Assembly (NCBI GenBank): GCA_964491915.1
Contig: CAZBHS010000027.1
Span: 12,095 to 76,094, forward strand
Direction of reading: 5' to 3'
Source of the DNA: JAHELQ01 sp964491915
GTDB lineage: Bacteria; Acidobacteriota; Aminicenantia; UBA2199
DNA: 64,000 nucleotides
Of this stretch, positions 1-9,223 are shown piece after piece. Under the pieces are notes generated by a model. It saw only the letters and a list, made by a program, of their open reading frames with translations. It was not told where the DNA came from and did not search any database. The first letter of the stretch is position 1. Every line of letters starts with the position of its first letter. The position numbers and the translations under genes are program-made.

Positions 1-504
1 GGGGTTATTGGGGTTGGCGATAAAAATAATCTTGGTGTTCTCATCCATCTTGCTCCGGAATCCATCAAGATCATAGCAATACTCATCCGTAATCTCTACT
101 TGCGCGAAGCTTTCCTTTCCGCATGCCTCGATACTCGCGATCCTATACATCAAGAATGTTTTATCGGACGTCAATACCGTTTCCCCCGGTTTGAGGAAGG
201 CCCTCACAATCATTTTGATCACCTCGGAGGAGCCGGGGCTCAGGATCAGATTCTCACTCCGAACATTTAAATAAGAGGCGATTTTTTCTTTAAGATAATA
301 GCTATCGGAATCAGGGTAAAAATGCAATGAGCCTAATTCGTCCCGAATAGCATTCGCCACATGACCGGGAATCGGAAATGGATTTTCATTGGAAGCGAGT
401 TTCACAACTTTGTCAAGGTTATAGGTTCTCTGGATTTCCTCAATTGGCTTCCCCGGTTTGTAAGGACTTAAATCATGTAGATTTGGATTCACTAATTGTT
501 TCAT
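1..504 (-). CDS. hisC: Histidinol-phosphate aminotransferase, N-terminal part (cut by window edge)
   Basis: A reading frame opens at the ATG at 504 and stays open to base 1, so about 168 N-terminal residues are visible. They fit a class I/II PLP aminotransferase of the HisC type: the start (NPNLHDLSPYKPGKPIEE), the substrate-contact stretch KLASNENPFP, a FYPDSDSYYLKEKIA segment and an ANPNNP end are typical of the family. HisC transfers an amino group from glutamate to imidazole-acetol phosphate in cytoplasmic histidine biosynthesis. The PLP lysine lies beyond the edge and cannot be checked. An AGGAGA ribosome site precedes the ATG. It is the last visible gene of the M50-scpA-scpB-hisC run, 36 nt after scpB. 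Other class I/II aminotransferases are possible but less likely. Confidence 0.85.
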   Translation of the reverse strand, partial: MKQLVNPNLHDLSPYKPGKPIEEIQRTYNLDKVVKLASNENPFPIPGHVANAIRDELGSLHFYPDSDSYYLKEKIASYLNVRSENLILSPGSSEVIKMIVRAFLKPGETVLTSDKTFLMYRIASIEACGKESFAQVEITDEYCYDLDGFRSKMDENTKIIFIANPNNP

Positions 505-540
505 GATATATCTCCTAATATTTGCGTCTTAACGTATCGT

Positions 541-1134
541 TCACAAATTTTGAAATAGCGAAGGCTGTTCCTTGTCTTCAAACATTTCAGTCAACTCTTC
601 CAATGAAGGCAGCTCTGATAAATCGTATAGACCGAAATACAGCAAAAATTCTTTTGTAGTGGAATATAGAGCGGGAAGTCCCGGCACTTTTTTACGCCCG
701 GTAATCCTGATCAATTTCTTCTGCAATAAATTCTTTACCGGGCCTGTGGAATTGACTCCCCTTAAATCGGATATTTCGGCGATTGTAACCGGCTGACGAT
801 AAGCGACGATTGCGAGGGTTTCCAGTGACGGCACCGATAGCCTGGAGGAAGAGCGGATGGTGAAGAAATCCTTTAAAAGATGATGCATCGAAGGCTTCGT
901 CACCAACTGAACGCCGCCGCCACTCCGTTTCAAACTAAGGCCCCGGTCGTTTTTACTATACACATGTTCCATATGGGTGATCAAATCTTCGAATTCCTGG
1001 ATATTCCGACAATTAAGAAAATTCATGATCCGTTCAGGTTCAACCGGTTCTTTGGATACAAACAAAATGGATTCGACAAAAGCTGTTTTTTCTTCTATGG
1101 ATTCCGGAATCGATAATTTTTCGTCACTGCTCAT
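541..1134 (-). CDS. scpB: Segregation and condensation protein ScpB
   Basis: The 197-residue protein matches ScpB in length and layout. Two winged-helix domains are visible, with an FVESILFVSKEPV start, the SLETLAIVAYRQPVT segment near the middle, and an IRGVNS-like stretch (here LRGVNSTGP) before the second wing. ScpB dimers bind the kleisin ScpA and the SMC ATPase to form the bacterial condensin that compacts and helps segregate the chromosome. The start codon overlaps the scpA stop by one base (TAATG), so the two are translationally coupled, as expected for two subunits of one complex. The acidic C-terminal tail is variable in the family. Confidence 0.93.
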   Translation of the reverse strand: MSSDEKLSIPESIEEKTAFVESILFVSKEPVEPERIMNFLNCRNIQEFEDLITHMEHVYSKNDRGLSLKRSGGGVQLVTKPSMHHLLKDFFTIRSSSRLSVPSLETLAIVAYRQPVTIAEISDLRGVNSTGPVKNLLQKKLIRITGRKKVPGLPALYSTTKEFLLYFGLYDLSELPSLEELTEMFEDKEQPSLFQNL

Positions 1135-1868
1135 TACGCTTGTTCACCCTCATCGTTCGTCTCAATATTTTTCCAAACCGAAATTGAATCGAACAGTTTC
1201 TTTTGAATAGCAATCACCAAACTGCGCTTCACCATTTCCAGCAACGTAAAAAAACTGACCAATACCTCTTCTATAGTATCCAGCCCTTCCACATATTCAT
1301 TAAAATCAATATATCCCTTGTCGTCGAGGATTTGCAGAATTTCATCCCGCTTACCCTGAATTGAATAATGCTTGGTCTCGATATACAGAAATTCCTCTTT
1401 CTCTTTTTTTCTCACCAGATTCATAAAAACTTCAGCCAACTGAAAGGAGGTCACCTCTTTCAACTCGAATTCTTTATGCGCGAAACTCTCCGTAACCTCT
1501 TCCCGGCGCCAGAGTACCAATTCATTGTCCTCCAGCTCCTTGAGCATGCTGGAGATTTTTTGAATTTTATCATATTCAATCAACGTATTGATTAACTGCG
1601 TTTCGGGAGATTCTTCCTGCAATATTTCAGGTCTGGGCAATAACGACCGGGACTTGATATAAATGAGAGTGGAAGCGGTCATCAAGAAATCACCTTCCCT
1701 GGAGGGATTGATACCTTTTTGACTCTCCAGGTAATAAAGATACTCCGAAGTGATCTCCGACAGTTTGACATCCATGATGTTCATCTTGTTTTTGCGGATG
1801 AGATGGAGCATTAGATCGAGGGGCCCCTCAAAATAATCGGTATGAATATTATATACTTCGGTAGCCAT
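1134..1868 (-). CDS. scpA: Segregation and condensation protein ScpA (kleisin)
   Basis: The N-terminus (FEGPLDLMLHLIRKNKMNIMDVKLSEITSEYL, written here only as a guide to residues 14-44) is the classical ScpA signature, followed by a segment equivalent to FLMTASTLIYIKSRSLLP. The C-terminal winged helix (about residues 165-240) closes the kleisin ring on SMC. At about 244 residues it has the usual family length. The ATG at 1868 is preferred over a TTG one codon earlier. It lies 6 nt after the stop of the M50 protease, so the gene is read as part of that operon. It overlaps scpB by one base. Confidence 0.93.
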   Translation of the reverse strand: MATEVYNIHTDYFEGPLDLMLHLIRKNKMNIMDVKLSEITSEYLYYLESQKGINPSREGDFLMTASTLIYIKSRSLLPRPEILQEESPETQLINTLIEYDKIQKISSMLKELEDNELVLWRREEVTESFAHKEFELKEVTSFQLAEVFMNLVRKKEKEEFLYIETKHYSIQGKRDEILQILDDKGYIDFNEYVEGLDTIEEVLVSFFTLLEMVKRSLVIAIQKKLFDSISVWKNIETNDEGEQA

Positions 1869-1874
1869 CAAATT

Positions 1875-2513
1875 CTACAGGGATAGAATCGCCCGTATCA
1901 ACATGAACACCGGTTGCGCAATAAATTGAAACAGGCCCAGATAGATAATACCGATCAGAATAATAAATCCATAAGGCTTCAGCGACAGATACATGCGCAA
2001 CGCTTCGCCTTTGAGCAATCCCTCAAGTATCCCACTGCCGTCCAACGGGGGAATCGGGATCAAATTGAATATTGCCAGAAAAACATTGATGATGATTAAA
2101 TAAAAAAGGATGGCCGCCACAACTTCGATCAATCCGCCAGCCATGACGTAGAGACCTAACTTTTTTAAAATCAAAAACAAGACAATTGCCGTAAAAGCAA
2201 CCACCAGGTTGGAAATTGGACCGGCGGCGGCAATAAACATGTGATCCCTACGGGGATTTCTGAGGTTATACGGATTCACCATCACCGGCTTCGCCCATCC
2301 AAAAACCGGCTGCCCCATTACTGCCAACAATAAGGGAAATATAATGGTGCCGATTAAATCGATGTGTGGAATCGGATTGAGTGTGACGCGCCCTTGCAAT
2401 TTTGCGGTGGGATCGCCAAAGCGGTCCGCAGTCCATGCATGCGCTGCTTCGTGCACAGAGATCGCAAACATCACCGCGGCAAATTGGATAACAATAGGTA
2501 ATATATCTCTCAT
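1875..2513 (-). CDS. Site-2-protease-like membrane metalloprotease (M50 family)
   Basis: This polytopic membrane protein of about 212 residues has the zinc site HEAAH in its first membrane segment and the second M50 motif NLIPIPPLDGSG near the C-terminus, which supplies the third zinc ligand (Asp). These are the two hallmarks of site-2 proteases that cut substrates within the membrane. It is the short PDZ-less type common next to scpAB. Two starts are possible: GTG at 2531 and ATG at 2513. A good promoter (TTGACG, 17-nt spacer, TATTTT) ends 8 nt before the ATG and contains the GTG within its spacer, so 2513 is favoured and the message should be leaderless. The natural substrate is unknown. 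Confidence 0.85.
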   Translation of the reverse strand: MRDILPIVIQFAAVMFAISVHEAAHAWTADRFGDPTAKLQGRVTLNPIPHIDLIGTIIFPLLLAVMGQPVFGWAKPVMVNPYNLRNPRRDHMFIAAAGPISNLVVAFTAIVLFLILKKLGLYVMAGGLIEVVAAILFYLIIINVFLAIFNLIPIPPLDGSGILEGLLKGEALRMYLSLKPYGFIILIGIIYLGLFQFIAQPVFMLIRAILSL

Positions 2514-2521
2514 AACATGAA

Positions 2522-2550
2522 AAAATAACACAAATCGGTATATCCGTCAA
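2522..2550 (-). promoter_or_regulatory. Sigma-70 promoter of the M50-scpA-scpB-hisC operon
   Basis: On the minus strand there is TTGACG (2550-2545), a 17-nt spacer and TATTTT (2527-2522). Only 8 nt separate the -10 box from the ATG at 2513, which places the predicted transcript start at or beside the start codon. Confidence 0.6.
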
Positions 2551-2583
2551 CACTTGATATCCTTACCTCATAGCTATATTTAT

Positions 2584-2612
2584 TTGACAAAAAAAAATAT
2601 AATTGATATAGT
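2584..2612 (+). promoter_or_regulatory. Sigma-70 promoter of the secreted TPR protein gene
   Basis: TTGACA, a 17-nt spacer and TATAGT, with TG one base before the -10 box (extended -10). This is a near-consensus promoter about 70 nt upstream of the ATG at 2685, which has its own AGGAGG site. Confidence 0.75.
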
Positions 2613-2684
2613 AGATTTTATCATGTATGACTAGAATAAAAAATTTGCAATTGTTCATACTCGTTCTTTATACAGGAGGTTATT

Positions 2685-3674
2685 ATGAAAAAAACTATCG
2701 TCTTTATGGTGATCCTTTCGTTCGTTCTCGGATCAGTCCAGCTCCAGGCGGGAAAAAAAGAAAAAGAGGCGCTTTACATTGCGGCTATCACTGAGCAGAA
2801 CCCTGAAATCAAGATGCAAAAACTCGAAGAATATTTTTCGAAATTCGGGAAAAAGAAAAAAAACCAGACTGCGCCTTTGTTCATCCACCTTGTGGAAACC
2901 GCATATAAGCTGAAAAGTTGGGATAAACTGCTTAACTATTCAACGTTGGCCTTTGATTCCGGTAAACTGTCTGAAATAGACAATATGAACGTAAAACTCA
3001 AATTGGCATACTACAATATGACTGCCAAAAAAGACCTGGCGGAAGCTGAAAAATTAGCCGATGAGATTTTAGTGTTCGGAAAAAAGATCAATAACGCCAT
3101 GTGCGATAAAATGTTCTGCGCCCCGGCGTTGAGAATTAAAATCGCTATTCTTGAAGCTCAGTCCACCGATTCCAAAGCCATTACAAAAGCGTTGGATGCG
3201 TCATTTGAAGTTTACAAAATTGATAAATCCCAGAAATCCGCTGATTTTATCTTCTACTTCGCCCAGAAAGCCTACAATGAGTTGAGCTTATATGATACAG
3301 CGATTGCCGCGCTCGAAAAAATCTGTGATATCCCGAAAGCCAAAGTCGAACACATGGAAAAATTAGCATCCTGGTACATGTCCGACGGATACAATGACAA
3401 GGCTTTGAAATATTACTCAAAGTCCTACAATGTATCAAAAAATGCGCAGACAGCGTATTTGATCGGAAAACTCACTTACAAAAACGACTTGACAAAAGGA
3501 TTGAATTACCTGGCGGAAGCCTATGTATTTGATGAAGCTCCATACTCGGATCAGGCGAAAGAACTACTGGACGCAGCCTATAAAGAATCTCAACCGGAAG
3601 AGACAACTCCGGAACAGATCGACGAGGCTATCCAGCAGATGATCGAAGACGCCCGGCTGAGATTGGGTAAATAA
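2685..3674 (+). CDS. Secreted TPR-like repeat protein of unknown function
   Basis: The 329-residue product starts with a clear signal peptide (Lys-Lys, then a hydrophobic stretch ending in LQAG around residue 23). The rest is alpha-helical. Helix pairs such as the one around residues 200-270 (ALEKICDI, LASWYMSDGYNDKALKYYSKSY) look like degenerate TPR repeats, so it is probably a periplasmic or outer-membrane-attached scaffold. No catalytic motif is visible. An AGGAGG site 6 nt before the ATG and a strong promoter support the start. It precedes the tRNA-Phe gene and the GWxTD cluster, whose members also combine secretion with TPRs, but no direct link is shown. Confidence 0.75.
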   Translation: MKKTIVFMVILSFVLGSVQLQAGKKEKEALYIAAITEQNPEIKMQKLEEYFSKFGKKKKNQTAPLFIHLVETAYKLKSWDKLLNYSTLAFDSGKLSEIDNMNVKLKLAYYNMTAKKDLAEAEKLADEILVFGKKINNAMCDKMFCAPALRIKIAILEAQSTDSKAITKALDASFEVYKIDKSQKSADFIFYFAQKAYNELSLYDTAIAALEKICDIPKAKVEHMEKLASWYMSDGYNDKALKYYSKSYNVSKNAQTAYLIGKLTYKNDLTKGLNYLAEAYVFDEAPYSDQAKELLDAAYKESQPEETTPEQIDEAIQQMIEDARLRLGK

Positions 3675-3735
3675 ATCAATCCGCATAAAGTGATAGCGGT
3701 ACATAATTTTTTTATACAAAATTTATAATTTGATC

Positions 3736-3764
3736 TTGACTTAATTCAAATTTTGTTTTATCAT
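3736..3764 (+). promoter_or_regulatory. Promoter of tRNA-Phe
   Basis: TTGACT, a 17-nt spacer and TATCAT end 11 nt before the first base of the tRNA. Confidence 0.65.
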
Positions 3765-3775
3765 TAATACTTCCA

Positions 3776-3848
3776 GCCGGGATAGCTCAGTAGGTAGAGC
3801 GAGGGACTGAAAATCCCTGCGTCCGTGGTTCAACTCCGCGTCCCGGCA
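3776..3848 (+). tRNA. tRNA-Phe (anticodon GAA)
   Basis: The sequence folds into a full 73-nt cloverleaf. The acceptor stem GCCGGGA pairs with TCCCGGC. The D arm is GCTC...GAGC. The anticodon arm is AGGGA / loop CTGAAAA / TCCCT, giving anticodon GAA. The T arm contains GTTCAACTC. The discriminator base is A and CCA is not encoded. It has its own promoter directly upstream. Confidence 0.96.
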
Positions 3849-3872
3849 ATTTATTCATTCAATAGGCATATC

Positions 3873-4733
3873 TTGGAAGATAATAAGATAAATTCAAATT
3901 TTTCAGATTTGGTTCGCCAGCGCTATTCTTGCCGTTCGTTTTCCGAAGATCCAATCATCCCTGAGATTGTACATATAATCAATAAATACAATTCATCGGT
4001 ATCCCCCCCCTTCTACAACGACGTACGTATTTCCTACCTGTCGAGAGAACGTTTGAAAGAGGAAAAATTTTTTACCACCGGCACTTATGGAATGATCAAA
4101 GGTGTGAAAGGATATCTCGTCGGTATAACCGGAACAAAATCCAGTCAGACTTTTGAGAACTTCGGATATTGCATGGAGGAAGCGCTGTTGCGTCTCACCG
4201 CCCTGGGAATAGATACATGTTGGATCGGAGGAGTATTTGACCGCAAAACCTTCGGTCGCTTATTTTCAATCGAAGCAAACGAGATTGTTCCGGCCGTCAT
4301 TGCCATGGGATACGCCTCGCACCACAGAACCTTTCGGGACAAAATTGTCCGGTGGAGCGCTAGAGGAAATCATCGTAAGCCAATGGACCGACTCTTTTTC
4401 GAAAACACCTGCCAAACTCCATTGCGATTAAGTAAAGATTCGCAATTGTATCAACTATTTGAAAATGTACGACTGGCGCCGTCAGCGTCCAACAAGCAGC
4501 CCTGGCGCATAATCAAACAAGACCGCCTACTCCACTTTTTCCTGGATCGGGACAAACTATACAGTAAACTCATTCCCAACGTCGATTTGCAACGTATCGA
4601 CATTGGGGTCGCCCTTTACCACTTTGAAATGTCGGCCCAAGAGGCCGGCGTACACATTTCGAGAGAGACACACGCAAAGCCGCTTCATGTTCCTCGACAT
4701 TTCGAGCATATCATTTCTTACTCCATTGAATAG
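3873..4733 (+). CDS. Nitroreductase-family protein (TM1586-like)
   Basis: About 286 residues. The start motif RQRYSCRSFSEDPI and the later VRLAPSASNKQPWRI are the FMN-binding nitroreductase signatures, and the protein holds two half-domains as in the 'putative TM nitroreductase' group. An FMN-dependent NAD(P)H oxidoreductase acting in the cytoplasm is the likely role, with unknown substrate. The reading frame extends back into tRNA-Phe, so the real start must lie after 3848. The first candidate is the TTG at 3873, with a weak ATAGG before it. That start is uncertain. Its end is followed directly by the promoter of the GWxTD cluster. Confidence 0.75.
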   Translation: MEDNKINSNFSDLVRQRYSCRSFSEDPIIPEIVHIINKYNSSVSPPFYNDVRISYLSRERLKEEKFFTTGTYGMIKGVKGYLVGITGTKSSQTFENFGYCMEEALLRLTALGIDTCWIGGVFDRKTFGRLFSIEANEIVPAVIAMGYASHHRTFRDKIVRWSARGNHRKPMDRLFFENTCQTPLRLSKDSQLYQLFENVRLAPSASNKQPWRIIKQDRLLHFFLDRDKLYSKLIPNVDLQRIDIGVALYHFEMSAQEAGVHISRETHAKPLHVPRHFEHIISYSIE

Positions 4734-4818
4734 AAGAATAAATCAATCTAACCCGCCAAACATCTCCAAACCATTACTATATAAAGCTTTTCTAGAAATC
4801 GGCAGCGGCTCGAATAAA

Positions 4819-4847
4819 TTGACAAATTTTCAGAAATCCTGTAGAAT
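4819..4847 (+). promoter_or_regulatory. Sigma-70 promoter of the left GWxTD operon
   Basis: Consensus TTGACA, a 17-nt spacer and TAGAAT. The predicted start near 4854 leaves a leader of only about 10 nt that just holds an AGAGG ribosome site before the ATG at 4864. Confidence 0.75.
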
Positions 4848-4863
4848 CACATTATAGAGGTAT

Positions 4864-6954
4864 ATGATGAACGAATTCACAAAACGATCTAATTCAATTA
4901 TTACTTTATTAATAATCCTGGCTTTGAGTGTCACTTTACTACCGGGGAAAACCAAAGAAACGGATTTACCCGAGAAATATCGCAAATGGTTGACTGAAGA
5001 TGTCACCTACATAATTACTCCGCTTGAAAAAAAGGTATTTCTTGAGTTGGAAACCGCGAAAGAGCGGGATCTCTTTATAGACGCTTTTTGGAAAAACAGG
5101 GATCCCAACCCAAACACTCCGGAAAACGAATTCAAAATCGAGCATTACAAGCGCATGCAATATGCCACCCTAAACTTTGGTAGAGGCACACCGACAAAAG
5201 GTTGGCGAACAGAAATGGGCAAAATGTATATCATATTAGGAATGCCCAACGCAATCAACCGCTATGAAAACGATACGGAAATATATCCGACAATTGTGTG
5301 GTTTTACCAGGGATTCGCCAAATATGGCCTTCCCGATGCGTTTAGCGTTGTGTTTTTTAAAAAATACGGGGCGGGAGATTACCTCCTCTACAGTCCTATC
5401 AAGGACGGCCCGCAAAGCCTTTTAATTCATTATATGGGAGATCCTAAAGATTATGTGGCGGCTTACGACAAACTCAATTACATTGAACCGGATGTCGCGA
5501 AAATATCTCTGTCTCTCATTGAGAGTGAACGCCGATTAACCATGTCCCCCTCTATCTCTTCAGAAATTTTGATTACTAAAAAGATCGCCGAGACTCCCAC
5601 AAAAAAAGTCAATGATACATACGCAAGTAAATTATTGAAATACAAAGAATACATCGAGAGCGACTATTCGGTAAACTATGTGGACAGTAGCTCCATGGCT
5701 CAGGTTCTTCGGAGTAATTCCGGGGCGTACTATGTGCACTATTTATTGGAGCCCAAAAAACTCACCCTGGAACAATACGATGATATGTTCTATTCCAACC
5801 TTGAGATCGATTGCAGCGTCATCGATGAAGAGACGAACATGACTGTTTACCAGTTCAATAAAACCGTCCCCATTAAATTGGAGCGGGAGCAAATGGAAAA
5901 AATTCAATCAAAATTATTTAGCTTCCAATCCTATCTGCCATTGATCGAAGGTCGCTACATAATAAATCTGTTATTTAGAAATAAAGTATCCAAGGAATTC
6001 GCTTCAATGGAAAAACATGTCGTGATCCCCTCTTACGATATTACCAAACCCACTATCAGCCCGCTCATTTTGGCTAACCGGATAAAACGATCACCACAGA
6101 ATCTCGATAAGAAAAAAGCCTTCGTATTCAATGATGTGCAGTTATCGCCATCCCCTCGTAACGACTTTTCCACCAGGGATACGATCTACCTCTATTATCA
6201 ATTGGAGGGGCCGAAAGAACAAATCGCCAATGGGAACATTAAATATTCTATTTACAAAGACGCCAAAGAAATCTATTCCCGCCAGAAAAAACTGAAGGGC
6301 TATGATACCGGGCAACAGATCATGGAGGAGTTCCCCCTCGCAGGAAATGTCCCCGCCTACTATAAACTCCGTGTGTCCTTATATGGCCCCACAAACAATT
6401 TCATAACGCTTCAGGAATCGGATTTCTATATTTCACCCCTATCCCAACTCCCAAGACCCTGGGTCGTATCTCTATCTGAAAACCTTGATGACGCAGGCTT
6501 GTTCAACATTCTTGGTATCCAGTATTTCAACAAGAAAGAATATAAAAAAGCGTTTGCGCTATTGGAGAGAGCGTACAATAATAAGCCGCTCAATCCCAAA
6601 TTCGCTCTCGATTATTGCCGTATTTTATTGTTAGCCCAAAAATACGAAAAAATAATAAAAATCGCATCGGTATTCACCACTACCGAAGACAAGAAAAACT
6701 TTTCAGGCATGATGGGTGTGGCTTCAGAAAAACTCGGCCAGTATGAAGAGGCCATTCAGCACTACAAAAATTATCTTGAGTATCATGGAACAAACATCAA
6801 GATTCTTAACTCCATCGGCGCCAGTTATGCTCACTTAGGAGATATTGACGAAGCGCTGGTTGCACTGGAGAAATCCCTGGAGCTCGAGCCCAATCAAAAA
6901 AATCTCAAAGCACAGATTGAAGAATTGAAGAAAAAAAAACAATTAAACAAATAA
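4864..6954 (+). CDS. Secreted GWxTD-domain protein with C-terminal TPRs (left arm)
   Basis: The 696-residue product has an N-terminal signal/anchor segment (about residues 12-30) and then a GWxTD domain (about residues 38-190) with the repeated family features: LEKKVFLEL, FWKNRDPNPNTPENEF and GWRTEMGKMYIILGMP. The middle (about 200-530) is beta-rich. The C-terminus (about 545-690) has TPR helices ending in ALEKSLELEPNQKN. The GWxTD family is common in Acidobacteria and its biochemical role is unknown. An envelope location is inferred from the signal. It is the first gene of a three-gene operon and is paralogous to the minus-strand protein at 17824-19941, gene for gene. Confidence 0.85.
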   Translation: MMNEFTKRSNSIITLLIILALSVTLLPGKTKETDLPEKYRKWLTEDVTYIITPLEKKVFLELETAKERDLFIDAFWKNRDPNPNTPENEFKIEHYKRMQYATLNFGRGTPTKGWRTEMGKMYIILGMPNAINRYENDTEIYPTIVWFYQGFAKYGLPDAFSVVFFKKYGAGDYLLYSPIKDGPQSLLIHYMGDPKDYVAAYDKLNYIEPDVAKISLSLIESERRLTMSPSISSEILITKKIAETPTKKVNDTYASKLLKYKEYIESDYSVNYVDSSSMAQVLRSNSGAYYVHYLLEPKKLTLEQYDDMFYSNLEIDCSVIDEETNMTVYQFNKTVPIKLEREQMEKIQSKLFSFQSYLPLIEGRYIINLLFRNKVSKEFASMEKHVVIPSYDITKPTISPLILANRIKRSPQNLDKKKAFVFNDVQLSPSPRNDFSTRDTIYLYYQLEGPKEQIANGNIKYSIYKDAKEIYSRQKKLKGYDTGQQIMEEFPLAGNVPAYYKLRVSLYGPTNNFITLQESDFYISPLSQLPRPWVVSLSENLDDAGLFNILGIQYFNKKEYKKAFALLERAYNNKPLNPKFALDYCRILLLAQKYEKIIKIASVFTTTEDKKNFSGMMGVASEKLGQYEEAIQHYKNYLEYHGTNIKILNSIGASYAHLGDIDEALVALEKSLELEPNQKNLKAQIEELKKKKQLNK

Positions 6955-6964
6955 GAAGGAAAAT

Positions 6965-7909
6965 ATGAAACTAAAGCAATTCACGTCGCACGTTTCGATT
7001 GTGATGCTGGGTATCATACTATTGTTCAACGCATGTGGCGGTGGTATGACGAAACTCGTCAAACAATTACCGCCCAAGGACCAGGATTTTCTTTCTACCG
7101 TAAGATACCTGATCACAAAACAGGAAAAAAAGATATTTCTCAATCTCGCCACCGAGCCAGAGCGTTCGGAATTTATCAAACATTTTTGGAAGCAGCGGGA
7201 TCCCGACCCGAACACTGAGGTCAATGAATATAAGGAAGAGTACCTCGACCGCATTGAAACATCCAATCAACTTTTTGGGAAGAACGGTTGGCTGGGCGAC
7301 CGAGGACGTGTTTTAATCATATTAGGACCGCCGGAAACCAAACGGGTGTACCCAACCGGCCTCACGATAAACACAATGTCCGGTGAACCGAGCATTTACG
7401 AATACCCAACTGAAGTATGGTACTATGGCTACTACAATTTCCCGATCGTGTTTGTGGATCTCCACAGAAGCAATTCCTACCAATTAACCCCTCTCAGTTC
7501 TCAACATATCGCCACCATCAACAAAGCCGGAATGCTGTTCAGGCCAGTGATTCAGGAACTCGAGCGCCCTCTGGAATTCAACCTGAAAATTACAAAAAAT
7601 AGAGACGGTCAGCACATCATCCATGCGGAACTTCCATATAAAAATATAGTGTTTGTCGAAGCCGGAGATAAATACACCGCCGACCTGGTATTAAGTGTCA
7701 AGACGTATAGTCAGGATGGAAGAGAATTCCCCCCAATCACCAAAAAATACACACTATCTCTTACCAAAGACGACCTTCAAAAAAAAGCGGACCGATTCAC
7801 AATGTCGATCCCAATACAATTGAAATCCGGTGAATACAACATGGAGATTTCGATAGAAAATAAAAATGACAAACTCAAAACGACCAAAAAAATATCGTTT
7901 AAAAATTGA
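6965..7909 (+). CDS. GWxTD-domain lipoprotein (left arm)
   Basis: The 314-residue protein begins with a lipoprotein signal peptide ending in the lipobox LFNAC (Cys at about residue 24). A GWxTD domain follows, with KKIFLNLATEPER, FWKQRDPDPNTEVNE and a variant core GWLGDRGRVLIILGPPE in which the usual Thr is Gly. The C-terminal 100 residues form a beta-sandwich-like region. It starts 10 nt after the preceding GWxTD gene behind AAGGAAAAT. The paralogue in the mirror arm is at 16869-17846. A complex with the TPR partner at the outer membrane is plausible but not shown. Confidence 0.85.
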   Translation: MKLKQFTSHVSIVMLGIILLFNACGGGMTKLVKQLPPKDQDFLSTVRYLITKQEKKIFLNLATEPERSEFIKHFWKQRDPDPNTEVNEYKEEYLDRIETSNQLFGKNGWLGDRGRVLIILGPPETKRVYPTGLTINTMSGEPSIYEYPTEVWYYGYYNFPIVFVDLHRSNSYQLTPLSSQHIATINKAGMLFRPVIQELERPLEFNLKITKNRDGQHIIHAELPYKNIVFVEAGDKYTADLVLSVKTYSQDGREFPPITKKYTLSLTKDDLQKKADRFTMSIPIQLKSGEYNMEISIENKNDKLKTTKKISFKN

Positions 7910-7994
7910 AATAATCTCAGAACGTTTGTTTAAGAGGCAAAAAAGAATGAGCTTCATATATATCAAACTTTATTAAATGATTAAGGAGATGATG

Positions 7995-8969
7995 ATGATC
8001 AAAACACACAGAATTTTTACGGTTTTATTGACCATACTTGTAATAAGTATCCTCATTCCCGTATCTGCATTCGCCCAAACTGGACGTGGAACCGCTAGAC
8101 AGAAAATCGTAGTTGTAGACAAGAATGATCAACCAATCGAAGATGCAACCGTCACCCTCGAATTTCTAGATAGCCGCGATCCAATCATTAAGCACGAAAA
8201 AAAAACCAATGAAAAAGGTGAAGTCGTTTTCTTCGGTCTTGGTTACGGTAAATGGGAAATCACAGCCAGTTACCAAGACCTCACCCCTGAAACCAAAAAA
8301 GTGACGGTGAGCCAGGTCAATATTAACCAGGTTAAAACCATGAAGCTGGTAAAATCCGCTCAAAAAATCGCCGAGGAAAAATTGAAAACCGAGGCCAATT
8401 TGGTGGCCCAGGGAAACCAGCTTTTTAATGAAGGCAAATATCCAGACGCCCTCGCCGCTTATCAAGAATTTTTGGTGAAAAATCCTGAATTTTATCAATT
8501 GCACTTGAATATTGGTAATTGCCATAAGGAATTAGAGCAAAATGAACTTGCTATCGCTGAATTCAATAAAATCATCGAATCTGCGAAAGACGAGGAAAAA
8601 GACAAAGCGCTCAAAGCCAAAGCTCTTGCAGCCATCGGGGAAATTCACCTCAAAAACCAGGATACAGATAAAGCGACTGAATTTTTTCAGAAATCCATCG
8701 CCCTGAATCCCAAGGATGAAATCCTCGCTTACAATGTCGCCGAGATCTTTTTCGCCAGCAATAACAACGAAGAGGCAGTCAAATATTACGACCTAGCCCT
8801 TCAGATTAAACCAAAATGGGCTGAGTTGTACCTTAAAAAAGGCTACGTTTATATGAACATGGGTGACTTTCCCAAAGCGATCGAATCTTTGAAAAAATTC
8901 ATCGAATTGGATCCACAAAATGCTCAGGTCCCGGTAGCGGAAGAAATCATAAAAAGTCTTCAACAGTAA
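7995..8969 (+). CDS. Secreted carboxypeptidase-regulatory-like / TPR protein (left arm)
   Basis: The product has about 324 residues. After a signal peptide (cleavage near ...SAFAQ) comes an Ig-like CarboxypepD_reg domain (about residues 30-110; VVVDKNDQPIEDATVTLEF). A linker and four or so TPR repeats follow (about 135-320; LFNEGKYPDALAAYQEFL, then NLGNC-like and ALQIKPKWAELYLKKGY). Four in-frame ATGs lie close together. The one at 7995 is chosen because AAGGAG at 7983-7988 sits 6 nt before it. The gene is the third of the left GWxTD operon and is paralogous to the gene ending at 15795. Confidence 0.8.
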   Translation: MIKTHRIFTVLLTILVISILIPVSAFAQTGRGTARQKIVVVDKNDQPIEDATVTLEFLDSRDPIIKHEKKTNEKGEVVFFGLGYGKWEITASYQDLTPETKKVTVSQVNINQVKTMKLVKSAQKIAEEKLKTEANLVAQGNQLFNEGKYPDALAAYQEFLVKNPEFYQLHLNIGNCHKELEQNELAIAEFNKIIESAKDEEKDKALKAKALAAIGEIHLKNQDTDKATEFFQKSIALNPKDEILAYNVAEIFFASNNNEEAVKYYDLALQIKPKWAELYLKKGYVYMNMGDFPKAIESLKKFIELDPQNAQVPVAEEIIKSLQQ

Positions 8970-9223
8970 CATCAGATAAGTATATATAAAAAGAGCAGGC
9001 AATAGAATCCCTATTGCCTGCGCCCCTCCAGAATGTCCCGTTTTGTGTACTCATCCCCACTCTATGTTGATATATCTATTATAGCGACCGCCACCCTGCC
9101 GACTTCCATATAAAATCATAAGTCCAAGAGTGCGGTATTCTAGAGATTCGCCGGTGTGTTTTATGTTGTCTTTGCTTAGGGAAAAATTTTCGAAGTATAC
9201 TCGGAAGGTTTTATAAAAAAAAA
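8970..9223. other. Intergenic region between convergent genes
   Basis: No gene is seen between the end of the TPR protein and the receptor terminator. It contains only the hairpin at 8995-9021. Confidence 0.6.
8995..9021 (-). terminator. Perfect 11-bp hairpin, terminator-like on the minus strand
   Basis: GCAGGCAATAG and its exact complement flank a 5-nt loop. On the plus strand no T-run follows. On the minus strand the hairpin is followed by CTCTTTTTA, so it could be a second terminator for the receptor gene read leftward. Confidence 0.5.

Noticed and set aside
3825..3872. Open frame running from within tRNA-Phe into the nitroreductase gene
   Set aside because: The tRNA cloverleaf is complete and the encoded residues do not match the family, so the protein start must lie downstream.
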